10,344 nt of DNA from Bacteroidales bacterium (lineage in GTDB: Bacteria; Bacteroidota; Bacteroidia; Bacteroidales; JALTDM01): the NCBI GenBank assembly GCA_027074135.1, contig JALTDM010000121.1, positions 1 to 10,344 of the forward strand. The letters are read 5' to 3'. The position numbers and the translations under genes were made by a program. Every line of letters starts with the position of its first letter. The stretch's first letter is position 1. The notes beneath the pieces were generated by a model. The model was not told the origin of the DNA. It ran no database searches and was given only the letters and a program-made list of their open reading frames with translations. This document shows positions 1 through 8,960 of the stretch, piece after piece.

Positions 1-1577
1 CGTCCAAGTGAACTTATCCATACATTTCCGTAAATGTCCGTACAGATTGACGAAACTCCAAATCTTTCTTTTTGTCCCAACAAATGTTTTACTTTGCCTG
101 ACGGTAAAATTTCAAACAAGCCGCTGGAACGTGTGCCTACCAATATATTACCGTCTTTTATTTCATGAAGTTTCTGGACAAAGACTTGTTTATTTGTCAG
201 AGGATAGTAAGAAAATGATTTTCCGTTATTGTTTGAAAAAAATAAACCTTTGCTGCTGCCTACCCATAATATACCGTATCTGTCTTTTAAAATTGCATCT
301 ATTCTCAAGCTGTCTTTGCCTAATTGTGTTTTGGATCTTTTGAAAATACATTCGCCTTTTTCAGGTAAAAATTTTACTTCCAACAATCCTTTTTTCCCCG
401 TACCAATCAAATAATTGTTTCCCTTTAATTGAAAAACAGATGCAATATATAAATCCGGTAATCCGGAAGAAGAATCAAATTTAAGAATACGTTTTTTTGT
501 GATTATGGAAAATCCTTGTCCTATAGTTCCTACCCAAATGTTTCCGGTACTGTCATAAAGCAGTGCCCATATTTTGTTACCTGCCAATCCGTCTTTGGTT
601 GTATAAGTAACGAATGCTTTGTTTTTCAGCACGCTTAAACCTCCTACGGAACCGACCCATACATTTTTTTCGTGGTCTATAAACAACGAGGTAGGTTTAT
701 CTATCAGTCCGTTTTTGTCACTTATTTTCAAAAAGTAATTTTCATCTGATAATGAAGTGCTTACCACATATAACTTTCTTGGATTATTCCAATAACCTAT
801 CATCCAAAATTTTAAATTGTGGTATTTTATTTTAAGTACATGAAACCCATTAAGTTTTTTGAAAGGAAAAATAATTATACTGTCATTTTTTAGTGTGAAC
901 AGGCCATTAGAGGTACCTAAAACAATTTTGTCTCCGGGCAATTTACATCCCGAATACAAATTTAAGCCGGACGGAATATCAAGTTTTTTGACTTTTCCTT
1001 TATCGTATATGTACAAATGGTTATTTGCACCTACAATCAACTTGTTTTTAGAGGTTTCCAAAAGAAAGGTATTGGTATTCCGGTCTTGGAAAATATCTGT
1101 AATGCTTAATTTTCCGACAGAAAAGTTCAAATCCCTGACTTTAAATTTACCGTTGACTAATCCGATTTTCTTTATTCCTGCATTAGATACTACCCACATT
1201 TGCCCGTCCATTGCCTTTTGCATTGCAATTACGTTCCTTATACCGGATGAGAATGTGTAAATGGCATCTCTGCTAAATACATTCAAACCGTTTGAAGAGC
1301 CTATCCAAATATTGCCATAATCATCTTCTGCCAACGATAAAAGCCTGTAATCGCTAAGTCCGTCCTTTTTGGTGTAATTTGTAAAATTTATTCCATCAAA
1401 CTTGCTTAACCCCCCACCCGTGGCTATCCATATATATCCTTTACGGTCTTGAATTATATCATTAACAAAAGAGTGTAGAAGTCCGTCTCTGACAGTGTAT
1501 TGCTCAATATTATAGGTTTGTGCAGAAAGCAAAAGGGACAAAATGGAAGATAATATGTAAACAAAAAATTTTTTCAC
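1..1577 (-). CDS. Two-component-regulator propeller (Reg_prop) protein, 3' end cut by window edge
   Basis: This reading frame is open from a GTG at 1575-1577 to the left edge (525 codons seen) and is partial at the C-terminus. The start is well constrained because the codon immediately before the GTG is an in-frame TAG. Residues 1-19 form a signal peptide (VKKFFVYILSSILSLLLSA, then Q), so the protein is exported, or anchored if a membrane segment follows outside the window. The rest shows repeated propeller blades with the D-x-x-G-x-(I/L)-W-(I/V)-(G/A)-(T/S)-x-x-G-(L/I) pattern. Clear blades lie near residues 44-60, 86-100, 302-317, 342-357, 432-446 and 515-523, and weaker ones near 124-137 and 475-488. 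Family knowledge: such propellers form the periplasmic sensor of hybrid two-component systems in Bacteroidota, where a Y_Y_Y domain, a membrane helix and kinase or DNA-binding domains follow. Some members lack the kinase. Which type this is cannot be seen here. It lies 80 bp downstream of the nnr stop; no convincing promoter or terminator was found in that gap. Confidence 0.9.
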   Translation of the reverse strand, partial: MKKFFVYILSSILSLLLSAQTYNIEQYTVRDGLLHSFVNDIIQDRKGYIWIATGGGLSKFDGINFTNYTKKDGLSDYRLLSLAEDDYGNIWIGSSNGLNVFSRDAIYTFSSGIRNVIAMQKAMDGQMWVVSNAGIKKIGLVNGKFKVRDLNFSVGKLSITDIFQDRNTNTFLLETSKNKLIVGANNHLYIYDKGKVKKLDIPSGLNLYSGCKLPGDKIVLGTSNGLFTLKNDSIIIFPFKKLNGFHVLKIKYHNLKFWMIGYWNNPRKLYVVSTSLSDENYFLKISDKNGLIDKPTSLFIDHEKNVWVGSVGGLSVLKNKAFVTYTTKDGLAGNKIWALLYDSTGNIWVGTIGQGFSIITKKRILKFDSSSGLPDLYIASVFQLKGNNYLIGTGKKGLLEVKFLPEKGECIFKRSKTQLGKDSLRIDAILKDRYGILWVGSSKGLFFSNNNGKSFSYYPLTNKQVFVQKLHEIKDGNILVGTRSSGLFEILPSGKVKHLLGQKERFGVSSICTDIYGNVWISSLG

Positions 1578-1657
1578 CTATCCAAAATAGGCATTTTTTT
1601 TCATACAAAAATTGTGAATGACAAAAAGATGTTTTTCGAGCCTGAATTATCTATTCG

Positions 1658-3166
1658 TCAATCTCTCAGCACATTGAAAGCCTGCCCCAAGTTGTTTACA
1701 ATATCACTTGCAATCAATGATTCGTAGGACTCGTAATCCAATGAAATATCTCCTGCCATACCGTGTATATAAACTCCGAGAATAGCACTTTCTTTAGTGA
1801 TGTAACCTTGTGTAAGGAGGCCTAAAATTATGCCTGTAAGTACATCACCGCTGCCACCCGTAGCCATTCCGGGGTTGCCTGTTGTGTTGAAATATACTAT
1901 TTGTTCCTGAGGAATAGCTGTTTGCGTATAATGCCCTTTAAGCACTACCGTAACATTTTTTTCAAATGCAAAATTACGCAGTTGTTGCAATCTCTCGTAT
2001 CCGTTTATGGCACTTTTGCCGGTTAGCCGTTCAAATTCTTTGGGATGTGGAGTAAGAATTACATTATCGTGCAAAAGGTCTAACAAATCCTTATCTTGTG
2101 ATAATAAGTTAAGTCCATCAGCATCGATAACTATTGACTTTTTAGTTTCCAAAAGTTTTGCAAGCAGCATTAGCGATTGCTTATCTGTACCAACACCCGG
2201 ACCAAAGGCAATTGCATCATATTTGTCCAGATCAACAACTTCGGTTACGATTTTATCGTTAGGGTCTATACTTATCATAGCTTCGGGAAAAGCTGTTTGC
2301 ATAATTTCATATCCGTTAGACGGCATATGAACAGTAAGCAAACCCAAGCCGCTTCTCATTGCTGCATTGGCAGCAAGCACGCTTGCGCCCATTTTACCAT
2401 AGCTTCCCGCTACAAGCAATCCATGTCCGAATGTGCCTTTGTGTGAAAATTTACTTCTGGGTTTAAGCAGTTTAGCTGCATCTGTTTTTTCCACAAGGTA
2501 ATAATCGGCTTTTGTGTTATCAATGTATTCTTTTGATATGCCTATATCCAACACAAGCCATTCTCCTACAAATTCTTCGTTTTCAGGTAATAAAAACGAT
2601 AAATTCGGGTATTGAAATGTCAGCGTATAATCTGCCTTTACAATATGTTCCGGTACATTTGAAGTATTATCTTCACCAAAAAGTCCGCTTGGAATATCTA
2701 CTGACACCACAATGTTTTCCAAACGGTTGATGTTTTTTATAACATCTGCGGCAAGTCCTTCTACCGGTCTTGACAATCCCGAACCGAAAATAGCATCAAT
2801 TATTATAACTTCGTCGTCGATGTCGGGAAATTGTGTTGCATCATTTATTTTAAGAGGAGTAATTCCCAAGTTCAAAAGTCTTTCATAATTGATTTTAAAA
2901 TCTGTAGATCTTTTATCAGTGAAATTTACTTCATAAACTTCTACGTCACAGCCTTTTTGGTGTAACAAGCGTGATGTTGCCAATCCGTCACCTCCATTGT
3001 TGCCCGGACCGACAAAAATCACAAATTTGGCATTGCCGAAATAAGAATAAAGCCACTCGGTCAGTTGAGTGGCTGCTCGTTCCATTAAATCTATTGATTC
3101 GATGGGTTCGTGTTTTATCGTGTATGCATCGGCTTCACGAACTTGGTGCGAATAAAATATTTTCAT
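1658..3166 (-). CDS. nnr: Bifunctional NAD(P)H-hydrate epimerase / ADP-dependent NAD(P)H-hydrate dehydratase
   Basis: This complete 502-residue protein is the usual length for the fused YjeF/Nnr family. It repairs NADHX and NADPHX, damaged hydrated cofactors: the N-terminal domain epimerises R and S forms, and the C-terminal ribokinase-fold domain dehydrates the S form using ADP. The N-terminal YjeF_N domain shows GPGNNGGDG at 53-61, the IIDAIFGSGL segment with D124 and VDIPSG at 156-161. The C-terminal domain shows HGLLVAGSYGKMGAS at 248-262, FGPGVG at 321-326, IDADGLNLL at 347-355, LTPHPKEF at 371-378 and NPGMATGGSGDVLTG at 431-445, where D441 sits at the expected catalytic-base position. 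Its ATG overlaps the stop of the upstream phosphate transporter gene in an ATGA (3163-3166), so the two are very probably co-transcribed and translationally coupled. No key motif is missing. Identification is firm; the coupling to phosphate uptake has no obvious biochemical reason. Confidence 0.97.
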   Translation of the reverse strand: MKIFYSHQVREADAYTIKHEPIESIDLMERAATQLTEWLYSYFGNAKFVIFVGPGNNGGDGLATSRLLHQKGCDVEVYEVNFTDKRSTDFKINYERLLNLGITPLKINDATQFPDIDDEVIIIDAIFGSGLSRPVEGLAADVIKNINRLENIVVSVDIPSGLFGEDNTSNVPEHIVKADYTLTFQYPNLSFLLPENEEFVGEWLVLDIGISKEYIDNTKADYYLVEKTDAAKLLKPRSKFSHKGTFGHGLLVAGSYGKMGASVLAANAAMRSGLGLLTVHMPSNGYEIMQTAFPEAMISIDPNDKIVTEVVDLDKYDAIAFGPGVGTDKQSLMLLAKLLETKKSIVIDADGLNLLSQDKDLLDLLHDNVILTPHPKEFERLTGKSAINGYERLQQLRNFAFEKNVTVVLKGHYTQTAIPQEQIVYFNTTGNPGMATGGSGDVLTGIILGLLTQGYITKESAILGVYIHGMAGDISLDYESYESLIASDIVNNLGQAFNVLRD

Positions 3167-5415
3167 TGGTTTTCTTTATTTTCCACTTCTGCCAACAAAT
3201 TTAATAAATCAAAATAAACTTCATACAAATCAAAGGTGGAAAAAATTAAAATTTTCATTTCGTATATGATATCAAAAAACAGCACATTGGCTTTTGTGGA
3301 AATTTTTTCTTGGTTATGTTTCAAAAATTTCACTTGTTGTTTTCTGTATTCGTTTATTGTATCAATAATTTCATCCCTCATTTTTTTCAAATCTTCCATA
3401 TGAGAGCTTTTGCTTTCTGAAATATCCTTCAGGATAACATCTGCATATGCTTCATATTTTTTGAACAAATCTTTAATGTATTTTAACTGTATGCTGTTCA
3501 GTGGTTTATGCTGATTGTCAATGTGATTGTAAACCGGGATAATTATGTATTTCAAGCTGTTGTTCATCTGCTTGAGCGACAATGTAAATTCAACATATTT
3601 ACTTGAAATTTCAGCATCTGTTATGTGCTGTATGCTCTTTATGGCTTTGTTCAAGTTCTTTTCACTTTCTTTAATCACTTTTTGATAAACTTTGTTAGCT
3701 TTTTTTACATCATGTATTGTGTTTGATTTTAAACTTTGTCTTATATATTCCAATATTTCTTTAAAGTTTGTAAAAGTAATTTTTACTTGTTTTCTTAATT
3801 CGGCAACAAAAGATTCAACAGTAGCAACTTCTTGTTTTATAGTTTCAGCTCGTTCTTTTTCCATTATACGTTTATGCAATACCCTTGTTCTGAAAATTAT
3901 ATAGAGTGCAATTGCAAACAAAGCAAACATTGCATAGAACGAACCGTAGTAAATTATCATTGCCAGAGTAAATGCTACGGTAAAAGTAATCAATGCGGTA
4001 AAGAACCATCCGCCTATTACGGTTACCACACCTGTTATACGGTAAACAGCACTGTCGCCGCTCCAAGCCCTGTCTGCCAATGAAGTTCCCATTGCAACCA
4101 TAAATGTTACATAAGTTGTGGAAAGCGGAAGTTTATTTGTTGTAGCTATGGCAATTAGAATACTTGCCGTAAACAAATTAACGGAAGCCCGTATTAAATC
4201 GAAAGCAGCTTCTTTATTTTTCAGTTTCACACCACTACGAGAAAACCTCCTTTGAATATAAATTCTAATTACTTTAGGTGTTATAGCTTTAAAAAAATTA
4301 TTGGTATTTACACCCATTCTTACAATAGCTCTTGCCAAAAGTGATGAACCGAATCTTTCATATCCTTCATCTTGTCTTGCTAAATCTACAGAAGTTTTAA
4401 TTACTGATTTTGCTTTTTTTGAAAAATAAAGTGTAAATATCATTATTACACCGGCAGCAAATAAAAACCAGTTATTAACAGGTACTTTTTGTGACAAAAA
4501 TGTCATTAAATAATTGTTTGGATCTACTCCCGGGTGTGCGATAAAATCTGTATAAGCATTATATCCGGCAACCGGCACACCGATAAAGTTTACCAAATCA
4601 TTTCCGGCAAATGCCATTGCCAAAGCAAATGTTCCGAGAAGAACAGTAAACCTCAAAACATTAAATTTAACTAACCATATAAGGAATTGTATAATTATAG
4701 TAAAAGCTACAAAAGTTACAAAAGTGTAATAAGCCTGATTTGCCATTACATGTTGTTTAAAATCATCTGAAACAAAAGTTGCATGCTTTATGCCTTTAAG
4801 AAACAAGAAATACATTATACCTGTTGTCACTAATCCACCCCATATTCCACCAAACCATTTCATTACTTTTTCGTAATTGAAAGAAAAAATAAGACGAGAA
4901 ATAAATTGAAGAATAAGACCTGTTAAAAATGCAACCACAACAGAAAACAAAATTCCAAAAATAATTTTCAGAGCATTGTATGTATTTATATAATCAGGCA
5001 CCTCATGACCGGGAACATGTATAATAAAAACTTTGATAAAAGCCATTGCTACCGCAGCACCTAAGAGTTCAAAAACTATGGATACCGTAGTCGAGGTAGG
5101 AAGTCCGAACGTATTAAACATATCAAGTACTATAACATCGGAAATCATTACTGCAACAAAAATCATCAGGATATCCATAAAAGAGAAAAATTGCGGATTG
5201 AAAATTCCTTTTCTGGCTACTTCCATCATTCCGCCGGAAAACATTGCCCCTAGAAGAACACCTAAACCTGCAATTGCAACAATAACTTTATACTTTGCAA
5301 CTTTTGCCCCAACAGCGGAATTTAAAAAGTTAACCGCATCGTTAGATACTCCAACAACCAAATCAATAGCTGCCAGTAAAAATAATAAACCAATGATAAT
5401 CAAATAAATACTCAT
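3163..5415 (-). CDS. pit: PiT-family inorganic phosphate transporter with C-terminal PhoU-like domain
   Basis: This 750-residue inner-membrane protein is predicted to import inorganic phosphate with a cation, as PiT (PF01384) members do. The PiT fold is an inverted duplication and both halves are visible: GVSNDAVNFLNSAVGAK at 22-38 with LPTSTT at 105-110 in the first, and AGNDLVNF at 270-277 with LPLSTTYV at 429-436 in the second. About a dozen hydrophobic segments fall between residues 3 and 507, with a basic, soluble loop near 331-400. After residue 510 the chain is hydrophilic, lysine- and glutamate-rich and helical to the end (about 240 residues), resembling a fused PhoU-like regulatory domain; this assignment rests on composition and position, not on a clear motif. 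Classical PitA proteins end near 500 residues, so the tail is the main difference. The start at 5415 lies 25 bp downstream of a good promoter. The 3' end overlaps nnr by 4 bp. Confidence 0.95.
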   Translation of the reverse strand: MSIYLIIIGLLFLLAAIDLVVGVSNDAVNFLNSAVGAKVAKYKVIVAIAGLGVLLGAMFSGGMMEVARKGIFNPQFFSFMDILMIFVAVMISDVIVLDMFNTFGLPTSTTVSIVFELLGAAVAMAFIKVFIIHVPGHEVPDYINTYNALKIIFGILFSVVVAFLTGLILQFISRLIFSFNYEKVMKWFGGIWGGLVTTGIMYFLFLKGIKHATFVSDDFKQHVMANQAYYTFVTFVAFTIIIQFLIWLVKFNVLRFTVLLGTFALAMAFAGNDLVNFIGVPVAGYNAYTDFIAHPGVDPNNYLMTFLSQKVPVNNWFLFAAGVIMIFTLYFSKKAKSVIKTSVDLARQDEGYERFGSSLLARAIVRMGVNTNNFFKAITPKVIRIYIQRRFSRSGVKLKNKEAAFDLIRASVNLFTASILIAIATTNKLPLSTTYVTFMVAMGTSLADRAWSGDSAVYRITGVVTVIGGWFFTALITFTVAFTLAMIIYYGSFYAMFALFAIALYIIFRTRVLHKRIMEKERAETIKQEVATVESFVAELRKQVKITFTNFKEILEYIRQSLKSNTIHDVKKANKVYQKVIKESEKNLNKAIKSIQHITDAEISSKYVEFTLSLKQMNNSLKYIIIPVYNHIDNQHKPLNSIQLKYIKDLFKKYEAYADVILKDISESKSSHMEDLKKMRDEIIDTINEYRKQQVKFLKHNQEKISTKANVLFFDIIYEMKILIFSTFDLYEVYFDLLNLLAEVENKENQ

Positions 5416-5439
5416 TTTATCTTTTTTTAATTCTCACTT

Positions 5440-5471
5440 CAAATGTAGCAAGTAAAAAAATTAACAACAAA
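5440..5471 (-). promoter_or_regulatory. Bacteroidota-type promoter of the pit-nnr operon
   Basis: On the minus strand TTTG (5468-5471) is followed after exactly 20 bases by TACATTTG (5440-5447), matching the -33 TTTG / -7 TAnnTTTG consensus described for Bacteroidota sigma factor promoters. Transcription would start near 5434, giving an AT-rich leader of about 18 bases before the pit ATG with no Shine-Dalgarno motif, as is usual in this phylum. This is the only promoter in the window where both elements are present at good spacing. Confidence 0.7.
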
Positions 5472-5476
5472 AAACC

Positions 5477-5498
5477 AATGTTAAATTAATGTTAAATT
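5477..5498 (-). promoter_or_regulatory. Perfect 11-bp tandem direct repeat, candidate Pho-box-like operator
   Basis: AATGTTAAATT occurs twice back to back on the plus strand (5477-5487 and 5488-5498). Read on the coding strand this gives TTAACA, five bases, TTAACA, so the cores recur every 11 bp. The block ends 5 bp upstream of the -33 element of the pit promoter. Known: PhoB/PhoP-type response regulators bind direct repeats with an 11-bp period, and the Bacillus PhoP core is close to TTAACA. Inference: this is an operator for phosphate control of pit-nnr. The AT-rich context makes short repeats less surprising, and the Pho box of this organism is not known. Confidence 0.45.
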
Positions 5499-5604
5499 CT
5501 GAGATTAATTAGTTAACACAAAATATCTTTGATTTTTTTTGAGACAATTTAAATTATCTTCAGTTGATAATACTTTTTAAAATAACAATTACCATATTTT
5601 GAAA

Positions 5605-8600
5605 TCAATCAAAACTATTTTTAAGTAGTCCATTCATTTCCAAAATTTTATCACATAGTAATTTGTTGATACTCATAGTTTCATCTCCATTGAAAACTAA
5701 ATCTGTGCCGTATTTTTCTAAGGCAATATTTAATTTATCAAGTATTTTTGGTTCCTCTTTTTTGAATTTTTTTTCAGAGCATTTATCAAATTTATTTTTA
5801 ATGTCAAAAAATACAGGCACTTTAATGTTTTTGTAATATTCAAGGTATATGTCAATTAGCAACTTACCGTATTGTATAGCATCACCAAAATTTTCTGAAG
5901 CTAATTCCATTATTTTCAACTCTTTACCTTTTTTATAAACAAGTATAATTCTTTCTATTTCACCATCATATACAGCTTTCTCTTGTAATAGGTATGCATA
6001 AATAAACATCTTGAACATAAACTTGTAAAATGTTGAAGAAGTATCAATCAAAATTATGTCTTTGCCAAAAATGTTTTCCAGGACGCCACCGAATTTTAAT
6101 CCTTCCTTGTATTCTACAAAAAATTCTTTATTAACAGTCTCTTTAACAGATGGGTTGATTTGATTTGCAATTTTTTTTATATCCTCTGTAATTGTTTCGT
6201 AAACCTTGTCGCCTGCTACCGAAAGAGGTAAATGTTTTTGCAGTTTATTGGCGAGTTTCAATGTTTTTTCATCATTAGTTTCTTTTATCAGGCTTTCGAA
6301 AATGACTTTATACAAAATGAAATTGTCCAAATGATCGATATCCAACTTTTCCTTAGCGTTAAAAACATCCCCATCAATTTCTTCATACAATCCAAGTATC
6401 CGTTTGCGAAACCAGGTTTCCTCGTCTTTGTAAAAATTAACCACATCTCCCAGCCAAAAGCTGTCAAATGTTTCAAGCTCGATTTCCCCGAGTTCATCTT
6501 TTTTAAATACAGGCTCTTTTAGCAAATCAACATAATTGAAAACCCGACTGTTATCTTTTTTGTATTTACCGCTGAAAAGATGCAACGGATGTTGAACGAA
6601 TAGCAAATCACGTACTTTTTTCCGCAGATTATTGTCGTCAACATTATATTCAATAGATCCGATAAGTTCATATACTACCGACGAAACGGGTTTTTCTTCG
6701 TTTGTTCTGATATCCCGTGAAATGTAGCTCAAATAAAGTTTTTCTTCAGCCGACATAATTGTTTCCAAAAACAAATACCTGTCTGTTTCTTTTTCGTCAC
6801 GGTCGCCCAATTTTCTTTCTTTTTTTATCAAATCAAAGGAAGTTTTACGCCCGATTCGTGGGAATTTTTCTGCATTTAGCCCAAGAATACAAATTACTTT
6901 GAACGGGATACTCCGCATTGGAACAAGAGACGAAAAAGTTATTTTTCCGTTAATAAAATTACTGCCGCGGAAATTGTCCAAATCCAAAATTTTGTCCAGT
7001 GCAAGCCTGAATGTGTTAAAAGAAACATCACCGCAGTAAGCATTTTTCAATTCTCCAAGCCGTGTAATAATTTGGTCTTCGTTACGGATTTCTGCATCTG
7101 ATATGTCAAAAATTGTCAAAACACTTTTTTCGGCAAAGTCGGCCCAACCTTCAAGATTTTTTTTGCCGTGAATTCCTTTCAAAAAGTTTATCAAGTCTTG
7201 CGAAAGAGCAATAAACCTCAAAACATCTGCTGCAACACTGCCTTCAACGGTAGAAATTACCGGAAAATCATCTCCGTCAAAAATATAAACATCATCTCCA
7301 GTCATCGCATAACTAAGAGCAAGTCTTTTCAGTCCGTATTCCCAACTTATTAGTCGTGTATCGTTTTTCTTGTCACCTTTCAGACCACTAATAATACCCG
7401 ACGATAACACAATGCGTGACAACGCCTGCAAATTTTCTACTCCATATTTCCTTCTTACTGGCTCATACTCCAGCAAGTTCAACACAAATTCCACGGTAAA
7501 GTTTTCTTCCATGAGATCCAGAATAGATTTAAAAACAGAAATCAGGTTTCTCTCGGTTTTGTAGCTCAAATCGGCAATAGCATAAGGCACTTTAATATCT
7601 TCATCTTTTGCAGTCTTCGGAGAATAATTATCAAAAACCGCTTTGATATACGGTGTGTATTCGTCAATATCGGTAACGGCAACAAGGATTTCGTGTGGTT
7701 TTACACCTTCTTCCAACCGTACCAGAATGTAATTGTACAAGGCTTCCACTTCGCGCAGCTTGCTGTAACTGCCTGAAATAGTTACGCTACCGTCACTAAT
7801 CGTACTCACCTGCAACTTTATGTTTTGTTTTTCTGCTATAGATACGGCGTTTTGTATTTCGGAAAGAAGAATTTTTTTATCGTTTGTTGTCTGTGGCGGC
7901 AATACCTCAAGGTTGTTGAAAATATCATCCGTACTGTTTTGGAAAATTTGAATCATTGTTTCTTTGGCTACCGTTCCCAAGTTGGTAAGCAACCTGTTTC
8001 CTTCCTCAAAGTGTTTTTCACTTTTGTCTATTTTCTTGTAAAAACGTTCCCTTTTTTCAGCAGATAAAATCTTTCTTTCAGACATCAAATCATACCACCA
8101 AATATCAGGTGCAGGATTGAATAAATAAAGGTTTACATCAATAAACTTTGCAACATAGTTTAGCAAGATTTCCAAATGATAAGGAGTAAAGAATGAAAAG
8201 CCGAAAATGTGCAGTTCGCCGAATTTATCTTTAATTTTGTTTTTCAGTTCGTTGTTGTTTTCAAAAGCCTGTTTCAGTCTGTCCAAAAGTTCTACCCTGT
8301 CTTCTTGGCCAATATCGTTTTTTATCAACCACCACAAATCCTTTTGCCATTTTTCGGTACTGTCTTCATATACAGATTCACCACTGTTCCACTTTTGAAT
8401 CATTTCTCTGCGGTAAATTTGGTATTGGTCAAATAGGTCGGCAAGTACAAACGAAATGGCGAATCTCTTTTCTTCCGATTCACTAATGTAGTTTTTTATA
8501 GATGGTTCATCTATTTGCTCTATTTTCTCAAAGATGGTCCATACAAGATTTCTTACTTTGTATTTGTCGGATAGTGATAACCCTGCCAAATCGAAAAACT

Positions 8601-8802
8601 CTTCCATCAAAGAATTGGGTGTATAAAATTTATTGAGAATGCTTATTTTGTTTTCTTCGGCAAGTTTAATATTTACCCATTTGCGTAAGCCTTTGGTTTG
8701 CACTATTATATGGTTATGGTTGAAGTTGCCGCGATTGGTTTTCTCTGCAAGTTTTTTAACCAAACTGTTCAAGTCCTTGGATAAATAGAGTTGTATTGCC
8801 AT
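5605..8802 (-). CDS. recC: Exodeoxyribonuclease V gamma subunit RecC
   Basis: This complete 1065-residue protein is slightly shorter than the roughly 1120 residues of E. coli RecC. RecC is the structural subunit of RecBCD that splits the duplex, guides the strands to RecB and RecD and, in E. coli, reads Chi. Recognisable stretches in order are the degenerate helicase-like N-terminus with VQTKGLRKWV at 34-43, GFSFFTPYHLEILL at 201-214 followed by NPAPDIWWY at 229-237, then MRSIPFKVICILGLN at 629-643 and GDRDEKETDRYLFLE at 666-680, the last two being the strongest RecC signatures. The region after about residue 930 fits the inactive nuclease-like C-terminal domain. The ATG at 8802 gives a normal family N-terminus (MAIQLYLSKDLNSL). 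recD lies 593 bp upstream in the same orientation, but a terminator and repeat elements separate them, so recC probably has its own promoter. No recB follows; the next gene is the phosphate transporter. Confidence 0.95.
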   Translation of the reverse strand: MAIQLYLSKDLNSLVKKLAEKTNRGNFNHNHIIVQTKGLRKWVNIKLAEENKISILNKFYTPNSLMEEFFDLAGLSLSDKYKVRNLVWTIFEKIEQIDEPSIKNYISESEEKRFAISFVLADLFDQYQIYRREMIQKWNSGESVYEDSTEKWQKDLWWLIKNDIGQEDRVELLDRLKQAFENNNELKNKIKDKFGELHIFGFSFFTPYHLEILLNYVAKFIDVNLYLFNPAPDIWWYDLMSERKILSAEKRERFYKKIDKSEKHFEEGNRLLTNLGTVAKETMIQIFQNSTDDIFNNLEVLPPQTTNDKKILLSEIQNAVSIAEKQNIKLQVSTISDGSVTISGSYSKLREVEALYNYILVRLEEGVKPHEILVAVTDIDEYTPYIKAVFDNYSPKTAKDEDIKVPYAIADLSYKTERNLISVFKSILDLMEENFTVEFVLNLLEYEPVRRKYGVENLQALSRIVLSSGIISGLKGDKKNDTRLISWEYGLKRLALSYAMTGDDVYIFDGDDFPVISTVEGSVAADVLRFIALSQDLINFLKGIHGKKNLEGWADFAEKSVLTIFDISDAEIRNEDQIITRLGELKNAYCGDVSFNTFRLALDKILDLDNFRGSNFINGKITFSSLVPMRSIPFKVICILGLNAEKFPRIGRKTSFDLIKKERKLGDRDEKETDRYLFLETIMSAEEKLYLSYISRDIRTNEEKPVSSVVYELIGSIEYNVDDNNLRKKVRDLLFVQHPLHLFSGKYKKDNSRVFNYVDLLKEPVFKKDELGEIELETFDSFWLGDVVNFYKDEETWFRKRILGLYEEIDGDVFNAKEKLDIDHLDNFILYKVIFESLIKETNDEKTLKLANKLQKHLPLSVAGDKVYETITEDIKKIANQINPSVKETVNKEFFVEYKEGLKFGGVLENIFGKDIILIDTSSTFYKFMFKMFIYAYLLQEKAVYDGEIERIILVYKKGKELKIMELASENFGDAIQYGKLLIDIYLEYYKNIKVPVFFDIKNKFDKCSEKKFKKEEPKILDKLNIALEKYGTDLVFNGDETMSINKLLCDKILEMNGLLKNSFD

Positions 8803-8822
8803 GGTGTTGTAAACCTTTTTTG

Positions 8823-8830
8823 CAAAAATA
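8823..8830 (-). promoter_or_regulatory. Possible -7 element for recC
   Basis: TATTTTTG on the minus strand matches TAnnTTTG and lies 20 bp before the recC ATG, a spacing similar to that of the pit promoter. No TTG or TTTG is found at the expected -33 position about 20 bp upstream, and the tract is very AT-rich, so chance occurrence is possible. The need for a separate recC promoter comes from the terminator behind recD. Confidence 0.3.
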
Positions 8831-8960
8831 AAATAAAAATCGTATAATCTAATTATCAGCGATTAAAGGTTGGTTGTCGGTTAATTTTGAAACATTAAGA
8901 GAATGTGGTAATGTGTTAATGATTTAATTTACTAATTGTCAGGCTGTTGCTACCTTTGTT

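Noticed and set aside
8..1260. Plus-strand open frames opposite the propeller gene
   Set aside because: The minus strand carries a continuous 525-codon frame with signal peptide and propeller motifs; the plus-strand frames are its shadows.
1578..1657. Promoter or terminator in the 80-bp gap between nnr and the propeller gene
   Set aside because: TATTTTGG near the GTG deviates from TAnnTTTG, there is no good -33 partner, and AAAAACATCTTTTT is too weak a stem to call a terminator.
5553..5571. ATTATC/GATAAT hairpin between recC and pit as a recC terminator
   Set aside because: The stem is only six A/T-rich pairs and on the recC strand it is not followed by a T-tract; the nearest T-run is on the opposite strand.
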